Positions 1 to 10,891 are shown, numbered from the stretch's first letter. The stretch is DNA of 64,000 nucleotides from Podospora comata (GCA_017354895.1 CP071494.1:2046001-2110000), one strand, 5' to 3'. Program-made: numbers and translations. The notes: generated from the letters alone by a model not told the origin.

Positions 1-1042
1 GGTGAAGGGGACACCGCCGGTGCTGCTGGCGCCAGAGAAAGCGGGAGCCTGGGTGGACTCAGCAGGGTTGGGCTCAGCGTCGGTGTTGGAGGGGTTGAGG
101 ACACTGTTGACATTATTAACACCCATCTTGGTCCGTCATGATCATCGGGGAGACTTACCCATCAATAATATGAATAACACCATTGGCGCAAAGCACATCA
201 GCCTTCACAACCCTAGCACTGTTGACAAAAACGCTCCCATCCTCCACCCTAAGCGTAATATCACCCCCCTGGAAAGTAGTCGCCGTAGCCCCGTCCTCAA
301 TCTGGCTGGAATAAACAGTCTGCCCGACAATGACGTGATACCCCAGAATCCCCGTCAGCTGTTCAACAGTCAGCTCGCTGACCAAGTTCCCAATCGCATC
401 AAACGCCGCGTTGTTAGGGGCAAAAAGGGTAATGTCCCGCGCGTTGGTAAGCGTCTCGGCAACACCAGCCTGCGTCACGGCGCCGACAAGAGCAGTGAGG
501 TTTTGCTCCAGGAGGGCGGCAGGCAAAGGGGCGGGAATAGTGAGGTAGTTGTCGATGATGTGGATGGTGCCGCCGGTGTAGTTGAAGTTGGCGGATTCAA
601 CAGTGCTGAGCTCGCCGTTTCCAGAAAGGAAGCTCACGCCGCCGTCAGCGGCCTGGACTTGGAGTCTCTGGCCGCCGGTGACGTTGCTGTACGCCGCGAG
701 GTCGAGGATGGTGGGGAGGAATTGGGTGGGGGAGGAGGTGAGGTTGGAGGCGTAGAAGGTCCCGTTGAGGACGTGGTAGGCGAGGAAGGCGGTGAGGTAG
801 TTGGGGTCGGAGAGGAGCTCGTTGGCCAGAGGGGTGGCGTTCAGACGGGCGAGGGCCTCGTTGGAGGGGGCGAGGAGGGTGACATCTTGGGCATTGGCAA
901 AGAGCTCGTAGATGACCTCTTCGGACTGGAGGAAGCTGGTGAGGGAGGAGAGAGTAGCCGCGTTCTCGGCGAGGACGTCGGCGAGGGTTTGGGCGTTGGC
1001 TGCCGAGGCGAGACCCAGGAGGGTGAGGGTCTTGAGCTGCAT
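1..1042 (-). CDS. Secreted fasciclin (FAS1) domain protein, 3' end cut off by the window
   Basis: Likely cell-surface or secreted adhesion-type protein. The first 18 residues form a signal peptide (MQLKTLTLLGLASAANAQ), followed by two FAS1 repeats. Each carries the H2-type motif near the end of the repeat: YHVLNGTFYASNL then GTIHIIDNYL in repeat one, YHVIVGQTVYSSQI then GVIHIIDG in repeat two. An intron at 104-158 (GTAAGT donor, CAACAG acceptor) joins ...HIID to GVLNPSNTDA, the usual end of a FAS1 repeat. The second exon then runs into a Ser/Thr/Pro/Ala-rich tail that is still open at base 1. Fungal relatives of this shape often end in a GPI signal, which would lie outside the window. Several NxT/NxS sites are present. 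Family assignment is firm; the precise role is unknown. Confidence 0.9.
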
Positions 1043-3140
1043 ATTGAGTGTGTTTGGCTTGTTGTTTCTGAAAGTGAGAACGAGAGTAAAGAGGAAAGGG
1101 GACTCGTCAGGAGTGATGGCCCGGTGGCGCTTTTGAACGGTAGAGGCGGATGTAGATTGATAGATGTCTGTCTAACTGCCTGGCTGTCCAAAGTGTCTCG
1201 AACAATCACGGGGAGACCACGAGACTTTAAGCAACGCCAGTTGACGGCGATGCATCCCTCGGTTTCGGCGCATATCCAAAGGCTCTTTCTCATCAGTGCC
1301 TGACCGATCTGAACATCCATCTCCAACCCTTGCTGCATCGACGAGCCGCATAGAACATGAGGCATTCCTGCAGGGGCTCCCAACCCGAATGCGAGTAGTC
1401 AGACTCCAACAAAACCTCCACACCTCTAGAGCCAAGCTTGGCATACCCGTCAATCCACCCCCTGACAAAGAACAGCAGAGAGAAAACATACAGAGAATGT
1501 CGTCACTCTGCAGCGGTCCGTTGCTTGGCAGCTCTTGACCTGTAGGATGTGAGGCTAGTCGGCACGTTTTGTATCCATTCATTCAAAGATTCCATCTTCG
1601 GTGGAAGACTCAACCCTCGAATTGAGCATCATGTACAATGTGCCTCCCTGCCGGAATCAGGTCAGTCTCAATCCTCGACCGCACATGAGCGAGACGATGG
1701 GATATAACACCCTGAAAAACTCTGCTAACTCGCCGTGGTATGTAAATAGAACACGCGTCCCTGCGTTGCTCTACAAGTCCCTACTGCCCATCCACATCAG
1801 TAGCCAAAACCTTCTCTTCTCAAACTATTCCACCGACTCGGGATCCAGATCCCCCCGGCATCCCGGCCTCGGTCCCAAGCCGACCAAGCCGACCAAGCCG
1901 ATCCAGAACCTGCTCTCATCGAATATTTCTTCCAATTTCGATTGCCATGTCTGAGGCCAAGCGAAAACAACATGGCAAAACAAGTTGGTGTTGAAGGAAA
2001 AGGAACAACACAGCCCCGATTTCACCAGATGGCGACAAGGGTGCAAGTCCCATCTGCGATCGCCAAGCTTCGGATTCGGGGGCAGTCTTGATCGCTGGGC
2101 CGCGCGCCGATTCGCCCTGCTGCACGGGCCCTAACCCCAGCCAAACGGGCGCTAACTTTTTACGCATGTTTAGTGGAGAGCTCACTGTGGGGTATCTGGG
2201 AAACATGAACTGACGACCGCCTGGGGAAACGACACAGCTCAGCTTCAGCAAATTCTCCGAGCATTCCTGTTGGATGGGTTGCTTTGTCAGTCTTGACAAA
2301 AGCTCTCAAAGCTCCTTCATAACGGCTGTGTCATTCACTGACCGAGATTTGCTGGCTCATGAAACTTGCCGTGTTTGGTTATGGATACCAATGAACGACA
2401 GCCAAGCCACCCAGGCCGCGTCGCCCAGTGAATCTTCTCGATGGTGGGGACAACAGTTCGATCGATGCGTTAGCTGACAATTGCTGTCAAACATGTCGTG
2501 ATTGGGGATGGAGCTTGGCGGTGTTGTAAAATGGGGAAGACATCTGCTGAAGCTGTGAACACTGGCTACAGCCACCCTGCCGGTGACTGGGGTGCCGGGC
2601 ATATTGCCGCCAATGAGAGGTGATGAGTAGCCTGTGTGATATCTCCTGTAATTACTGTAGGTGTATGAGGCTGTGGGTTTGTACTGTAGCTATGCGTTTG
2701 GGTAGTATCGTCGATGCTGGCTGCAGGAGTCAAAGGAAGTGACAGGAGGCGGGTCTGGGAGGTTGGTTGAGCAGATTGCCTCGGTAGTAGGAGAGATTCA
2801 AGCCGCTCAGGTGGCGGCGCAGTGAGAACCTTAATGGCCAAGCCAAAAGAGAAGGCACGACAGAAGGAAGGCATGACAGAAGGAAGGCACGGTAAGAGGA
2901 AACCACGGCAGACAGAAGGCATGACAGACCAGTACTAGTTGAGGTCTCACCAGATGAGTATTCCATTCCCACTCAGCAAGGCTTGCAGTCGCCCAAACAT
3001 ATCCAATGTCTCTATCTCTAGTCTCCGATCCCAAGCTCGATATAAACAACCTTCGAAAAGCACGCCATGCTCACAGAACACAGTACACCAACCCCCAAAC
3101 GCCTTCAAACACCCAATGCCATGATAACACCATCAACTAA
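1043..3140. other. Intergenic, about 2.1 kb, no gene seen
   Basis: This stretch lies between two minus-strand genes and should hold the fasciclin promoter on its left side. Short frames on both strands show no family motif, signal peptide or splice-consistent exon series. Two small local repeats are visible: three CCAAG/CCGA units near 1875-1902 and a degenerate GACAGAAGGAAGGCA-type repeat around 2855-2925. Confidence 0.6.
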
Positions 3141-6100
3141 TCACTCCTCCCTCCGCCTTAAAAACAGCCCAATAAGCGCCCGTTGCTTCTCCTCCAACGC
3201 CTTCCGATCCTTATCCTTCTCCAACACCGACCCCCGACAAACCAACCCCCCAAACACTTCCGCAAACTTCCTCTCCTTAGCCCTGCGCCTGTTGAGAGCC
3301 ACAACCGCCTGAATTCCCGGCCCCGTCGACCTCCTGAAGCTGAGAGACTTCCGGCCCAATGCGACTAGGCCCGGGCGAGATGCGGCATCGCTATTCTTGA
3401 TGGCCTCGAGATCAGCCTTGGTCAGAGGTGCCAGCTCGGCAGCTATCCTTGCGAGTGTCGTCGTCAAGAATACAAAGCAGATATTGTGGTTGGGAGTGGT
3501 AGCTAGAATGTCGAGGATCGCAGTCTTGTCGTCTTCCGCCGAGGGGGCATCGACTGCTGTAGCCACTGACTGTGCCAAGGAAGGCAGAGCTGCTTGCTCG
3601 ATGCGGTTCCACAATGGCGTCGTGATAACCCCGTCGACCAGGCCTTCGAGGAAGAATAGGAAGGCTTCACTGACTGCCTCTAGGCGTTGAATAGACGGTA
3701 CTTCGGGAAGGAACACGGAAAGAATTCGCTCGTCTCGATCGAGGGCATCGATGACACTGATGACTTGGGCAGTGCACGTCTCTTTGTCGGTTCCCTGCCA
3801 GGTGGCTTCCTCAAAAGGCCAGCCCGGAGCGGTGGGAACTTCACAGTCGTCCAACATCTGGGCGTCGGCGATGGCTCGCTCGGTAAGTGTCTCCGTAGCT
3901 TCCGTAAGCTCGAACAACTCCTTTGGCGCAGCATGGTGCGCTGGTAAATCGTACGGAATCGCGCCAAATTTCCCATTCTTCTTGGCTAGAGCATTGCAGA
4001 AATCCCTGATGCCACCGGTCCTAACCCGGATGAGTTCCTCAACAGAGCGTCCAATACATGATGGTGCCCAATCGGCATGAACGGGAATGAAGTGATCCCT
4101 GCCGTCCATAACACGCAGCACCAGAACCTCATCCAGGGTCGCCTCGCCTTCGTTGAGCATTTGAGCTTGACGGACGGTATCGATGACGACCTCTAGATGT
4201 GCATTCACCGTCTCGCCAGGCTCCAATGTAACCCTTTTCCCAAGATCAACTGGCTCTGAGCCATCGTCACTCTCTTCGGGGCGAATAAAGGACGTTGTTA
4301 GCCATTCAAAATTCCCAGCAGCGTCTGAGCCCTCCGTTGAAGGCTTCTCGACGAAGGCAAAGGTAGCTGGTACACTACCGGTATTGGCCAAGGTAAGAGA
4401 CGATGTCATCTTCTCTAAGAACCTTACTCGTCCGAAATCGATGGCCAGCTCGGGTCTGTCGGAGAAATTAGACTGGCTGCGTGGGCGAGAACCCTGATAG
4501 TCAACGACAATCGTGACTACTGGCCGTCCCTCGTTCTCTGCTCGGTCAAGCTCGCGCGCAACCTCAGAATGGACCTTGGCTTTGAGATCCGGTACTACAG
4601 CGTCGCAATCTAGTGTGAAGATGGAGCTTATAGGCTTGTGGTCTGATGAAGTAATTCGCTGATGGGAGGTGTACAGGTCAAGACGCAATTGCTCACCAAT
4701 TTCGCCATTCTGTTCCTCGTCATCGTCGTTCTCGTCGTAAGCATCGTATGGTGATACCGAAGAGCTGGGCTGGTCGTCACCGTCGTTATCGGGATCGTAA
4801 GAAAATAGGACCTGGTCATCATCCGCGGCATTCTCCATGCCCTGGGCCTTCATTTCTTCGTCCCTCTTCCTCGCTTCATCTTCCTCGCGTATCTTCTTTT
4901 CGAAAGCTTCCCTGTCCTCCCGCGTACGATACAGGATGCGGTCGCACCAACTTGGAGGGCGTTGCTTTTCGCTAGAGTCGAAGAGGGCGACAGTGCCGAC
5001 GTCATACTTATAGGATGGTAGGAACCTGATCGGACCCTCCCGCCAGCCTTCATGGAACACTTTGCGGTCCTTCATCAGCCGTCTAAGCTGGTCGTGGGGC
5101 AGTAAGGAGGTGATTGTTGTTTGAAGCGAAGCAGGGTCTTCGCTTGGGTCTAATGGGAACTCGTCAGGATCGGGAAGGTCGAAAGAATCGTCGTCGGCAT
5201 TGTTTTCGCCAGACTTCTTCGAGTCCTGTCCGATAGTTTCCTTCCCGGCTGTGTTGGTCTGGTCCTCATCTTTTGCATCCTCGCTACTGTCAGACAAGTG
5301 CTGCACAACTACTCCTTCGCCTTCCAACGAGTCCTCGCGACGTAGGTTCTTCTTGGAAACATCATATTCTCCCTGGGTATGCAGCATCAACAGGCGGCGA
5401 ATATCGTCACCGGGTAGATGGTCCAACCGAGAGTTGAGGTCTCCAAACCAAAATGCAAAATCCTCATCTCCAATCTTCCCCTTCTCGGCCTCGGTGATGC
5501 CACCAACAGCAATTGGTTCGAAGCGCGCATATTGAAGGACCTGTTGTACCTGCCAGATTCGTCGCTCGATGTAAGAGCTTTCAACCCCGCTGGCAAGATG
5601 ACAGTTGACAAACAACAAGTTGGTGGCCTCGCCGAGAACAATGCGTGCGCACACTGCTCCTTTGTTGCCGAGGTATCCAAGCGCTCCAGTCGCAACACTA
5701 GTAGTGCTAACATTGCTAACAGTGGGAGCAACCTCGGGGGAAGCGTAGACCAAGAGTAGCATGGCCGCAAGCTGTTCCGTGGCGATGAGCTGGTACCCAT
5801 CTGGTAAGGCAGCCCCCAAAGCAGCTTTCCACTTGTCCGCGGGGGTACTGTCTGGCGCATAGATCCATGTCATGTACTGAGAGGGCGCCGTAAGCTCGTT
5901 GATCTCCTGAAGTCCGAGGACATAGAGATCAATCTTTTCATGTCCGTCGCCATTCTTGGGGTTCTTGTTCGTCTCCGTTTGTGTAGCATCCAGCCCCTCT
6001 CCATCCACAAACCACCTGGCAAGATCCTTATCCGTGCCTGGGCATGCGGCCACGTTCCATGTCCCGATCTTGATTCGTACCCGCTGGCGACGTGTGTATT

Positions 6101-6218
6101 CTGACCGACGAGCGTATACTGCTCTCGACAAGGAGTGCGGGTTGGTGGAAGTGAGGTCGACGGGTTCGGATGTCGTGGAATCAGCACGGGCAGCTGGCTC
6201 GGCATCCGAGGGCTCCAT
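3141..6218 (-). CDS. Type II inositol polyphosphate 5-phosphatase (OCRL/INPP5B-like)
   Basis: A 1025-residue single-exon protein that should remove the 5-phosphate from phosphoinositides such as PI(4,5)P2 on endocytic or Golgi membranes. The IPPc catalytic domain starts near residue 47 (IGTWNVAACPG). It keeps the family signatures WFGDLNSRL (257-265), PSWCDRIL (422-429) and SDHKP (525-529), with NCHLASG at about 205-211. Residues 300-365 form a long acidic, low-complexity insert inside the domain. After it comes an ASH/immunoglobulin-like region (about 570-720), then an alpha-helical RhoGAP-like C-terminus (about 740-1000). This order is the one found in OCRL and INPP5B. No PH domain is evident at the N-terminus. 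It diverges from DCP1, with about 830 bp between the two start codons. Confidence 0.9.
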   Translation of the reverse strand: MEPSDAEPAARADSTTSEPVDLTSTNPHSLSRAVYARRSEYTRRQRVRIKIGTWNVAACPGTDKDLARWFVDGEGLDATQTETNKNPKNGDGHEKIDLYVLGLQEINELTAPSQYMTWIYAPDSTPADKWKAALGAALPDGYQLIATEQLAAMLLLVYASPEVAPTVSNVSTTSVATGALGYLGNKGAVCARIVLGEATNLLFVNCHLASGVESSYIERRIWQVQQVLQYARFEPIAVGGITEAEKGKIGDEDFAFWFGDLNSRLDHLPGDDIRRLLMLHTQGEYDVSKKNLRREDSLEGEGVVVQHLSDSSEDAKDEDQTNTAGKETIGQDSKKSGENNADDDSFDLPDPDEFPLDPSEDPASLQTTITSLLPHDQLRRLMKDRKVFHEGWREGPIRFLPSYKYDVGTVALFDSSEKQRPPSWCDRILYRTREDREAFEKKIREEDEARKRDEEMKAQGMENAADDDQVLFSYDPDNDGDDQPSSSVSPYDAYDENDDDEEQNGEIGEQLRLDLYTSHQRITSSDHKPISSIFTLDCDAVVPDLKAKVHSEVARELDRAENEGRPVVTIVVDYQGSRPRSQSNFSDRPELAIDFGRVRFLEKMTSSLTLANTGSVPATFAFVEKPSTEGSDAAGNFEWLTTSFIRPEESDDGSEPVDLGKRVTLEPGETVNAHLEVVIDTVRQAQMLNEGEATLDEVLVLRVMDGRDHFIPVHADWAPSCIGRSVEELIRVRTGGIRDFCNALAKKNGKFGAIPYDLPAHHAAPKELFELTEATETLTERAIADAQMLDDCEVPTAPGWPFEEATWQGTDKETCTAQVISVIDALDRDERILSVFLPEVPSIQRLEAVSEAFLFFLEGLVDGVITTPLWNRIEQAALPSLAQSVATAVDAPSAEDDKTAILDILATTPNHNICFVFLTTTLARIAAELAPLTKADLEAIKNSDAASRPGLVALGRKSLSFRRSTGPGIQAVVALNRRRAKERKFAEVFGGLVCRGSVLEKDKDRKALEEKQRALIGLFLRRREE

Positions 6219-6414
6219 CGAGAAGGCCAGGTGAGTGTCTCGAGGGGAAACCGTCTGTCAGTTCAGGCGTACAAAACCACGGAGGTACGTGGATCAATCG
6301 ACCTCTCTGTTGCTAAATCGCAGGTCGAGGTACAGGCGCGGTTTGGCTGGCTCACGCATGGAGATTAAGTTTCGAGAGTCTTTAATGACATTCAAGGGTC
6401 GAATGCGGGGTGGT

Positions 6415-6423
6415 TATATATAT
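6415..6423 (-). promoter_or_regulatory. TATA-like element upstream of the 5-phosphatase
   Basis: A TATATATAT run lies about 200 bp upstream of the 5-phosphatase start codon, a plausible distance for a fungal core promoter. The motif is symmetric, so direction is inferred from the neighbouring gene. Confidence 0.35.
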
Positions 6424-6968
6424 GGGCGACACAGAAGCTCACAGGACAAGCTAGCCCAGCAACGAAACACAAATTTCTATGGGCGCATGGTATGGGCTTC
6501 GGAGAAAATATGTCTCAAAGTTGTGTATAGGCGGGAAGTCGTCAAGGTACTCTAGGTAGGCAAGTAGATGGATAATATGGAACAAAAAACAACACCGGGA
6601 TCAAAGGCCAGCTCCAGGCAGTTCAGGGACAAAGTTGCTGGTTGGTGGGGCAGTGACGCATTCAAGATGGTTGCATGGCCAAAAAACCCCAACCCTGGAG
6701 AGACATTGCCGCGCCAAGAGCCCCACAGCGGGGATACAAGCTTCAGCTTCGGGCGACCAGCCACACTCCCAGATACAACGAGCCCATCATCACCAACCTG
6801 ACGCACTGGTCCTTCTTGCGGCCAACACCCTGTCCGGCTTGATTGCTGGTCACGCCTACCATATTATACTATAAAGAGCATCATCTCTTGCTCTTTCTCG
6901 TGTAACTCAGACAACCCCAGTGTTCGCAACAGTCCTTCGTCCGATCTTGACACCCGTCGTCCGATCCT

Positions 6969-7040
6969 GTACGTTTCCGGGGCCCGCGGTGGCACCTGCA
7001 TTACCCACCTTCGAACTTGTACGAGTTTTTGTGTTTGCAG
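6969..7040 (+). other. dcp1: Probable 5' UTR intron of DCP1
   Basis: A GTACGT donor at 6969 and a TTTGCAG acceptor ending at 7040 sit just upstream of the DCP1 start. An in-frame ATG at 7017 falls inside this intron, so splicing would leave the ATG at 7050 as the first usable start. Confidence 0.5.
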
Positions 7041-7049
7041 TCTTCCGAT

Positions 7050-7784
7050 ATGAGCAAGGCTACACCCCGAAAGGCGCGTCACCGCCAGCACCCAAGCAAC
7101 AGTGGTCCCCGACAGCAAGTCCATGCCTCCGACTACGAATCCGACACAGCATACTACATGGAGAATCGCAACATGGCTCCCCAAGCCCCGTCTAAGACAC
7201 GGTCCGATATGGAGGTCAACCTGACAGTCCTCCGCCGATATGACCCTACAATCAAGTCGGTGCTCGCCATCGCTGCCAACGCTGTCATATACACCATCGG
7301 ACAGGCCTCTGCTGGGTGGGAGAAACACGGAGTCGAAGGAACACTGTTCGTTTGCGAGCAAGAACCCCGTGCCGATTCTAGTGGCCAACATCTGCCACAA
7401 TACTGCATCTTCATCCTCAACCGCCGGGGCATGAACAACTTTGTCGTCGACCTCGCAAGGATTAGCAACTGTGAGGTCGTGGAGGAGCTCATTGTCTTTC
7501 AGCTGGAGGATGGCTATACGATCGATAGCAACGAGACGGAAGAAGGCGCCCAAAAGGCTATTGGCATCTGGATGCACGAGGATGAGACTCGACCACGGAG
7601 CGCGAACTTTACCACCATCATGGGCGCCTGGCAGGAGGCTCGCACCGCCGGCTCGGCTTATTTGCCCACCGACGATGAAGGCCAGGGCGCTCCGGTCGCG
7701 GTGGCCGAGACACCAGCGCCACAGAATGTTGGGTTTGTTCCTGGGCAACAGATCAATATCAACGACCTGTTTGGGAATAAGTGA
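7050..7784 (+). CDS. dcp1: mRNA-decapping enzyme subunit Dcp1
   Basis: Activator of the Dcp2 decapping enzyme, acting in cytoplasmic 5'-to-3' mRNA decay and P-bodies. After a basic, disordered N-terminus of about 55 residues the protein has the EVH1-like Dcp1 fold. It starts at MEVNLTVLRRYDPTIKSV and includes WEKHGVEGTLFVCE, the most conserved Dcp1 stretch, then FILNRRGMNNF and GIWMHEDE. The C-terminus is short and ends INDLFGNK. It lacks the long Pro-rich tail of animal Dcp1. The start at 7050 (MSKATPRK) is chosen over the in-frame ATG at 7017 because the latter lies in the inferred 5' UTR intron. Length is 244 residues. Confidence 0.92.
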   Translation: MSKATPRKARHRQHPSNSGPRQQVHASDYESDTAYYMENRNMAPQAPSKTRSDMEVNLTVLRRYDPTIKSVLAIAANAVIYTIGQASAGWEKHGVEGTLFVCEQEPRADSSGQHLPQYCIFILNRRGMNNFVVDLARISNCEVVEELIVFQLEDGYTIDSNETEEGAQKAIGIWMHEDETRPRSANFTTIMGAWQEARTAGSAYLPTDDEGQGAPVAVAETPAPQNVGFVPGQQININDLFGNK

Positions 7785-8114
7785 AGGGTATGGATAGGCA
7801 TTCTGCCTAGGCTGGGTCTGGGACATTAGAAGCGTGGGGACTTTAGATGCTGCTACAGCGATCTGGCATGGATTATGGAAACACATGCATGGTTAGGCGT
7901 TCAGGTCATACGGTATACAGGACGGTAGCGACTATCAATACGGATATCATATTGGGCACAGTGCGTTTACCGTGTCATGTGGCCTTTTGACACTGTGCTT
8001 TGCTTCACGGACTTGGCCTTCCACACTTCTTGGCCGTTCATGCTTTCTTTCCCCAAACATCTAGAGCGCCACAAAAGCTATTCATTTCCAGCAAGACAAT
8101 TCTTGATTCTTTAC

Positions 8115-8911
8115 ATGATGCAGAATAAGTCTGATGATATACACGACGACAACTCCGACCTCCTCGAACCTTACGTCGAAACAGAGTTGGTCAATGCCGA
8201 TTTATTTGGAGAGTGGCTTCAACAAGAACATGGCGATGGGAAAGATCACCAGGGGATCATCTCAAAGGCAGAAGTGGCGCTCGGTGTATTTAAGAATACA
8301 CTACAGTCGCTTTCTCTCGAGAGTACCCGGCCAAATCCCAGGTTATGGAACATGCAAGTCGATGCAGTCAATGGTAACGATTTGAAGATCATCGTTACTA
8401 TACCAGGGTCGGAGGAGAAGATCGAAGTTGTTGCCAAGGATCAAGACGAACTGCAGTTTCTCAAAGGCGTAGGTAAAACTTTGCCTGTTCATGCAACGCC
8501 GTCTAACACTCTACATTAGGACAAATGTCTCGGATACATGTCCAAAGTGGTTAGTTCATCTGGCTCGAAGAAACGATGGCGAAGCTGGTGATATTGACAA
8601 CTACAGTGGCATGGACTTGCTCAATCGCTCGATAGACTGACCATCTACGCACAAAGATGCAAGGAACTGAAGGCCCAAGAAGCGGAATTGATGTACAGTT
8701 TTCTAACGGCACGATGTTTTGAACCTTCAAGCTCATATCAAACAGGCATCCTGCAGAAGCTACAGTGCAGAAGCACATCAATCTGCTCAAGGAGTACAAC
8801 GACATGAAAGACATTGGACAGCAAGTCATCGGCCTTATCGCAGAAAACAAGGGCGTTCAAATCGGGAAGCTCTACGAGAATGGGGATTACGGGGTCACGG
8901 CGGACGACTGA
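8115..8911 (+). CDS. swi5: Swi5/Sae3-family DNA recombination protein
   Basis: Four exons, 8115-8468, 8520-8549, 8607-8692 and 8746-8911, join in frame to 211 residues. The C-terminal 70 residues are a clear Swi5 domain: a coiled-coil run (LTIYAQRCKELKAQEAEL), then HPAEATVQKHINLLKEYNDM, KDIGQQVIGLIAENKG and a short acidic tail. Swi5 with its partner Sfr1/Mei5 helps Rad51 and Dmc1 filaments in homologous recombination and meiosis. The N-terminal 118 residues encoded by exon 1 are acidic and not recognised; most Swi5 proteins lack such an extension. The start is the first of two adjacent Met codons (8115, 8118); the frame stays open upstream to 7977, so a longer N-terminus cannot be excluded. 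Exon 2 is only 30 bp, but all phases agree. Confidence 0.8.
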
Positions 8912-8968
8912 AGCAGCAACAATGGCCAATCTCTCTTGATTCCCCACCCCCAATCATCGACTTCTATC

Positions 8969-9481
8969 TTATGTACAAGCCACAAATGCGTTGCCACTGG
9001 CCCCGGTATGAGTGATCAACTTGTCGAACGCTCCGTTGCTGTCGAAAATAACTCTGTCCGGGCCGGGAGATCCACCGGTGTACACGGCGTACGTCTTCAT
9101 GATGGGATACTCATACCATGGTGCAGGGGTGGGGAAGTTGAAGCCCTCGTAGTTGTTGTACCGGTGGGGATAGCTGTCTGCTGACTGGTTAGTACTGTCT
9201 GTTACGACTTGACCAGCACAACTGACTGATGTTTTGGCCAGCGAGGCGGAGAGTGTGTCCCTTGTTGCGGGCAGCAGTGATGTGGGACGTCTGGTAGCAA
9301 ACAGTGCCGCAAGTGTAGGCACAGGCTCTCTCTTCAAGCACAGGGGCAGCCTCTACCTCGGTCGAGACCGGTGCAGCAGACACGGCGACCACCGAGAGAA
9401 TGGTAACGAGGGCGGAGAGGAACTGAAATGATTAGTCTCAACAGAAAGGATGCTGGGTGTCCAGTGACTTACCTGAACCAT
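8969..9481 (-). CDS. Secreted guanyl-specific ribonuclease, T1/F1/N1 family
   Basis: Three exons, 9473-9481, 9227-9422 and 8969-9177, encode 137 residues. The first exon holds only Met-Val-Gln. A signal peptide ([18 protein letters not shown]) and a short pro-segment ending EER lead into the mature enzyme, [11 protein letters not shown]. All catalytic residues of RNase T1 have equivalents: His in [10 protein letters not shown] (T1 His40), Glu in YEYPI (Glu58), Arg in GPDRVIF (Arg77) and His in ITHTGASG (His92). The enzyme cuts single-stranded RNA after guanosine outside the cell. The second intron has a textbook ACTAAC branch site. It ends 57 bp past the Swi5 stop, so the two genes converge closely. 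Confidence 0.95.
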
Positions 9482-10372
9482 TTTGACCGATGAAAACTAT
9501 GTACAAATGCAAGCTCAGGCTCGTGGGATACAGAATCAACAAACATCTATGAGGACCCAGCCCATCTTTATATCTGTCCTACTCTCAACTTCAACAACTT
9601 GTACCACCACCAAACAACGGCAACCCAACCACATCTGGAAGGTTGTACACCTTCCTTTCCAACCACCGCCGATCTCCCCATGGCATCTCCTGCACCCCAT
9701 TCGATAGCCTCAGCTCATTTTCGTGGGGAATATCCCCTTCAAACCGCGCTTACCTCGTCCCATCCGTCAACCGCCCACAGCTTGGAATCCTCCCCACATT
9801 CCAATCCAAAGCACTCAAAGTTCTCACCCCTTGGTCAACCCTCTTGTCGATGTTTCGAAAATATCCAATAACACGCGCAAAAGACCCCCATCATGATTGG
9901 CCCACTTCCAACATTCAGTCTCATACAACATGCAAATAAGTCCTTAGCGCCGGCAGATCTGCAGCAACATCACGCCCAACCAGCGAATCATCTTGGCAAA
10001 CCAGCTCAGGTGGGTTGCAAACCCCTGACGACGGCTACATAGAGCTAGAGACGCCATTTTTACTGATGAGGAAGTTGGCCGATGTAGTCTTATCAAGGTT
10101 ATCTTGAGATGTTATCAGCCCCTTGATAATCCCACGTGGGAGACATGATTTGTTTTTCGGACTTCGCCGGCTTCAGATATTCGAGTGATCACTATTGAAC
10201 ACACACATAGACACACAGATTCATGAGGTATTTCCACACAAAGAATTAGTAAGAGAATCTCATTGCCAATTCCTTTGTCTCCATTGAAGCCAGGAAGGGC
10301 CCGGGAACAATTTCTACTCCTTACTACGGACTCACCTTACTCACCTATAATCAACCCACCACTTTACTCACC
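9482..10372. other. Intergenic, ribonuclease promoter and downstream spacer
   Basis: Apart from the ribonuclease promoter near 9570 I see nothing clear here. The DNA is rich in short CA/CT tracts, and frames on both strands look random. Confidence 0.5.
9567..9574 (-). promoter_or_regulatory. TATA box of the ribonuclease gene
   Basis: GATATAAA on the minus strand, 86 bp upstream of the ribonuclease start codon, is well placed for a core promoter element. Confidence 0.5.
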
Positions 10373-10891
10373 TCAAAACCTAAAAACAATCATATCCGTC
10401 GGCGTCAACGCCAAATCCTCCGGCTCCGGCACCCCCTCCACAAGCAAACACCTCTTCGCCTCGGGCAGCACAACCTCCCCCTCAACCACCGCAGTCTTTG
10501 ACAAATCCAACTCAGTGTACTCCAAGCTCAACTCAGTCGGCTCGGCAATCCAATCCTCGTTGGCAATATACTCCGCCTCCTGAATGGAACTAATCGCGTC
10601 CTCGCGAATGTTCTCGATAAAGTCCTCGTCCACCTTGTCCATCGTGCTGCTCGGGGTAGAAGGGCCGCCGAGAAAGGCAGGCATCGAGTCGAGCACCCCG
10701 TTGGGGCCGTGGGCTTCGACGCAGAGGGGGCACATGGGGGAGAAGATGTCGCACCTCATGTCCTCGATCCAGTCGGGGACGGTGGGGAGGCCGCAGTGTG
10801 TTTCGCAGGGGAGGAGGACGGGGTTGGACCAGGCGCAAAAGGGGTGGGATTCGACGTGGCAGCCGGTTTGGGATTGGTAGGTTTGGCACAT
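10373..10891 (-). CDS. Small Cys-rich hypothetical protein
   Basis: 172 residues, family not recognised. The N-terminal 65 residues are rich in Cys and His (MCQTYQSQTGCHVESHPF, then CETHCG, MRCDIFSPMCPLCVEAHG), spaced as in the zinc-binding or disulfide-rich heads of many small fungal proteins. The rest is strongly acidic and probably disordered or helical (DKVDEDFIENIREDAISSI). No signal peptide or membrane segment is visible, so a nuclear or cytosolic zinc-binding protein is more likely than a secreted one. The start is the first ATG after a CATCAG/GTAACT sequence that may be a 5' UTR splice donor. Real coding status is likely from the even codon pattern but not proven. Confidence 0.5.
   Translation of the reverse strand: MCQTYQSQTGCHVESHPFCAWSNPVLLPCETHCGLPTVPDWIEDMRCDIFSPMCPLCVEAHGPNGVLDSMPAFLGGPSTPSSTMDKVDEDFIENIREDAISSIQEAEYIANEDWIAEPTELSLEYTELDLSKTAVVEGEVVLPEAKRCLLVEGVPEPEDLALTPTDMIVFRF

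Noticed and set aside
2-1303. 433-codon plus-strand frame rich in Gly/Glu/Val
   Set aside because: It is the antisense shadow of the fasciclin gene, whose signal peptide, FAS1 motifs and splice site are unambiguous.
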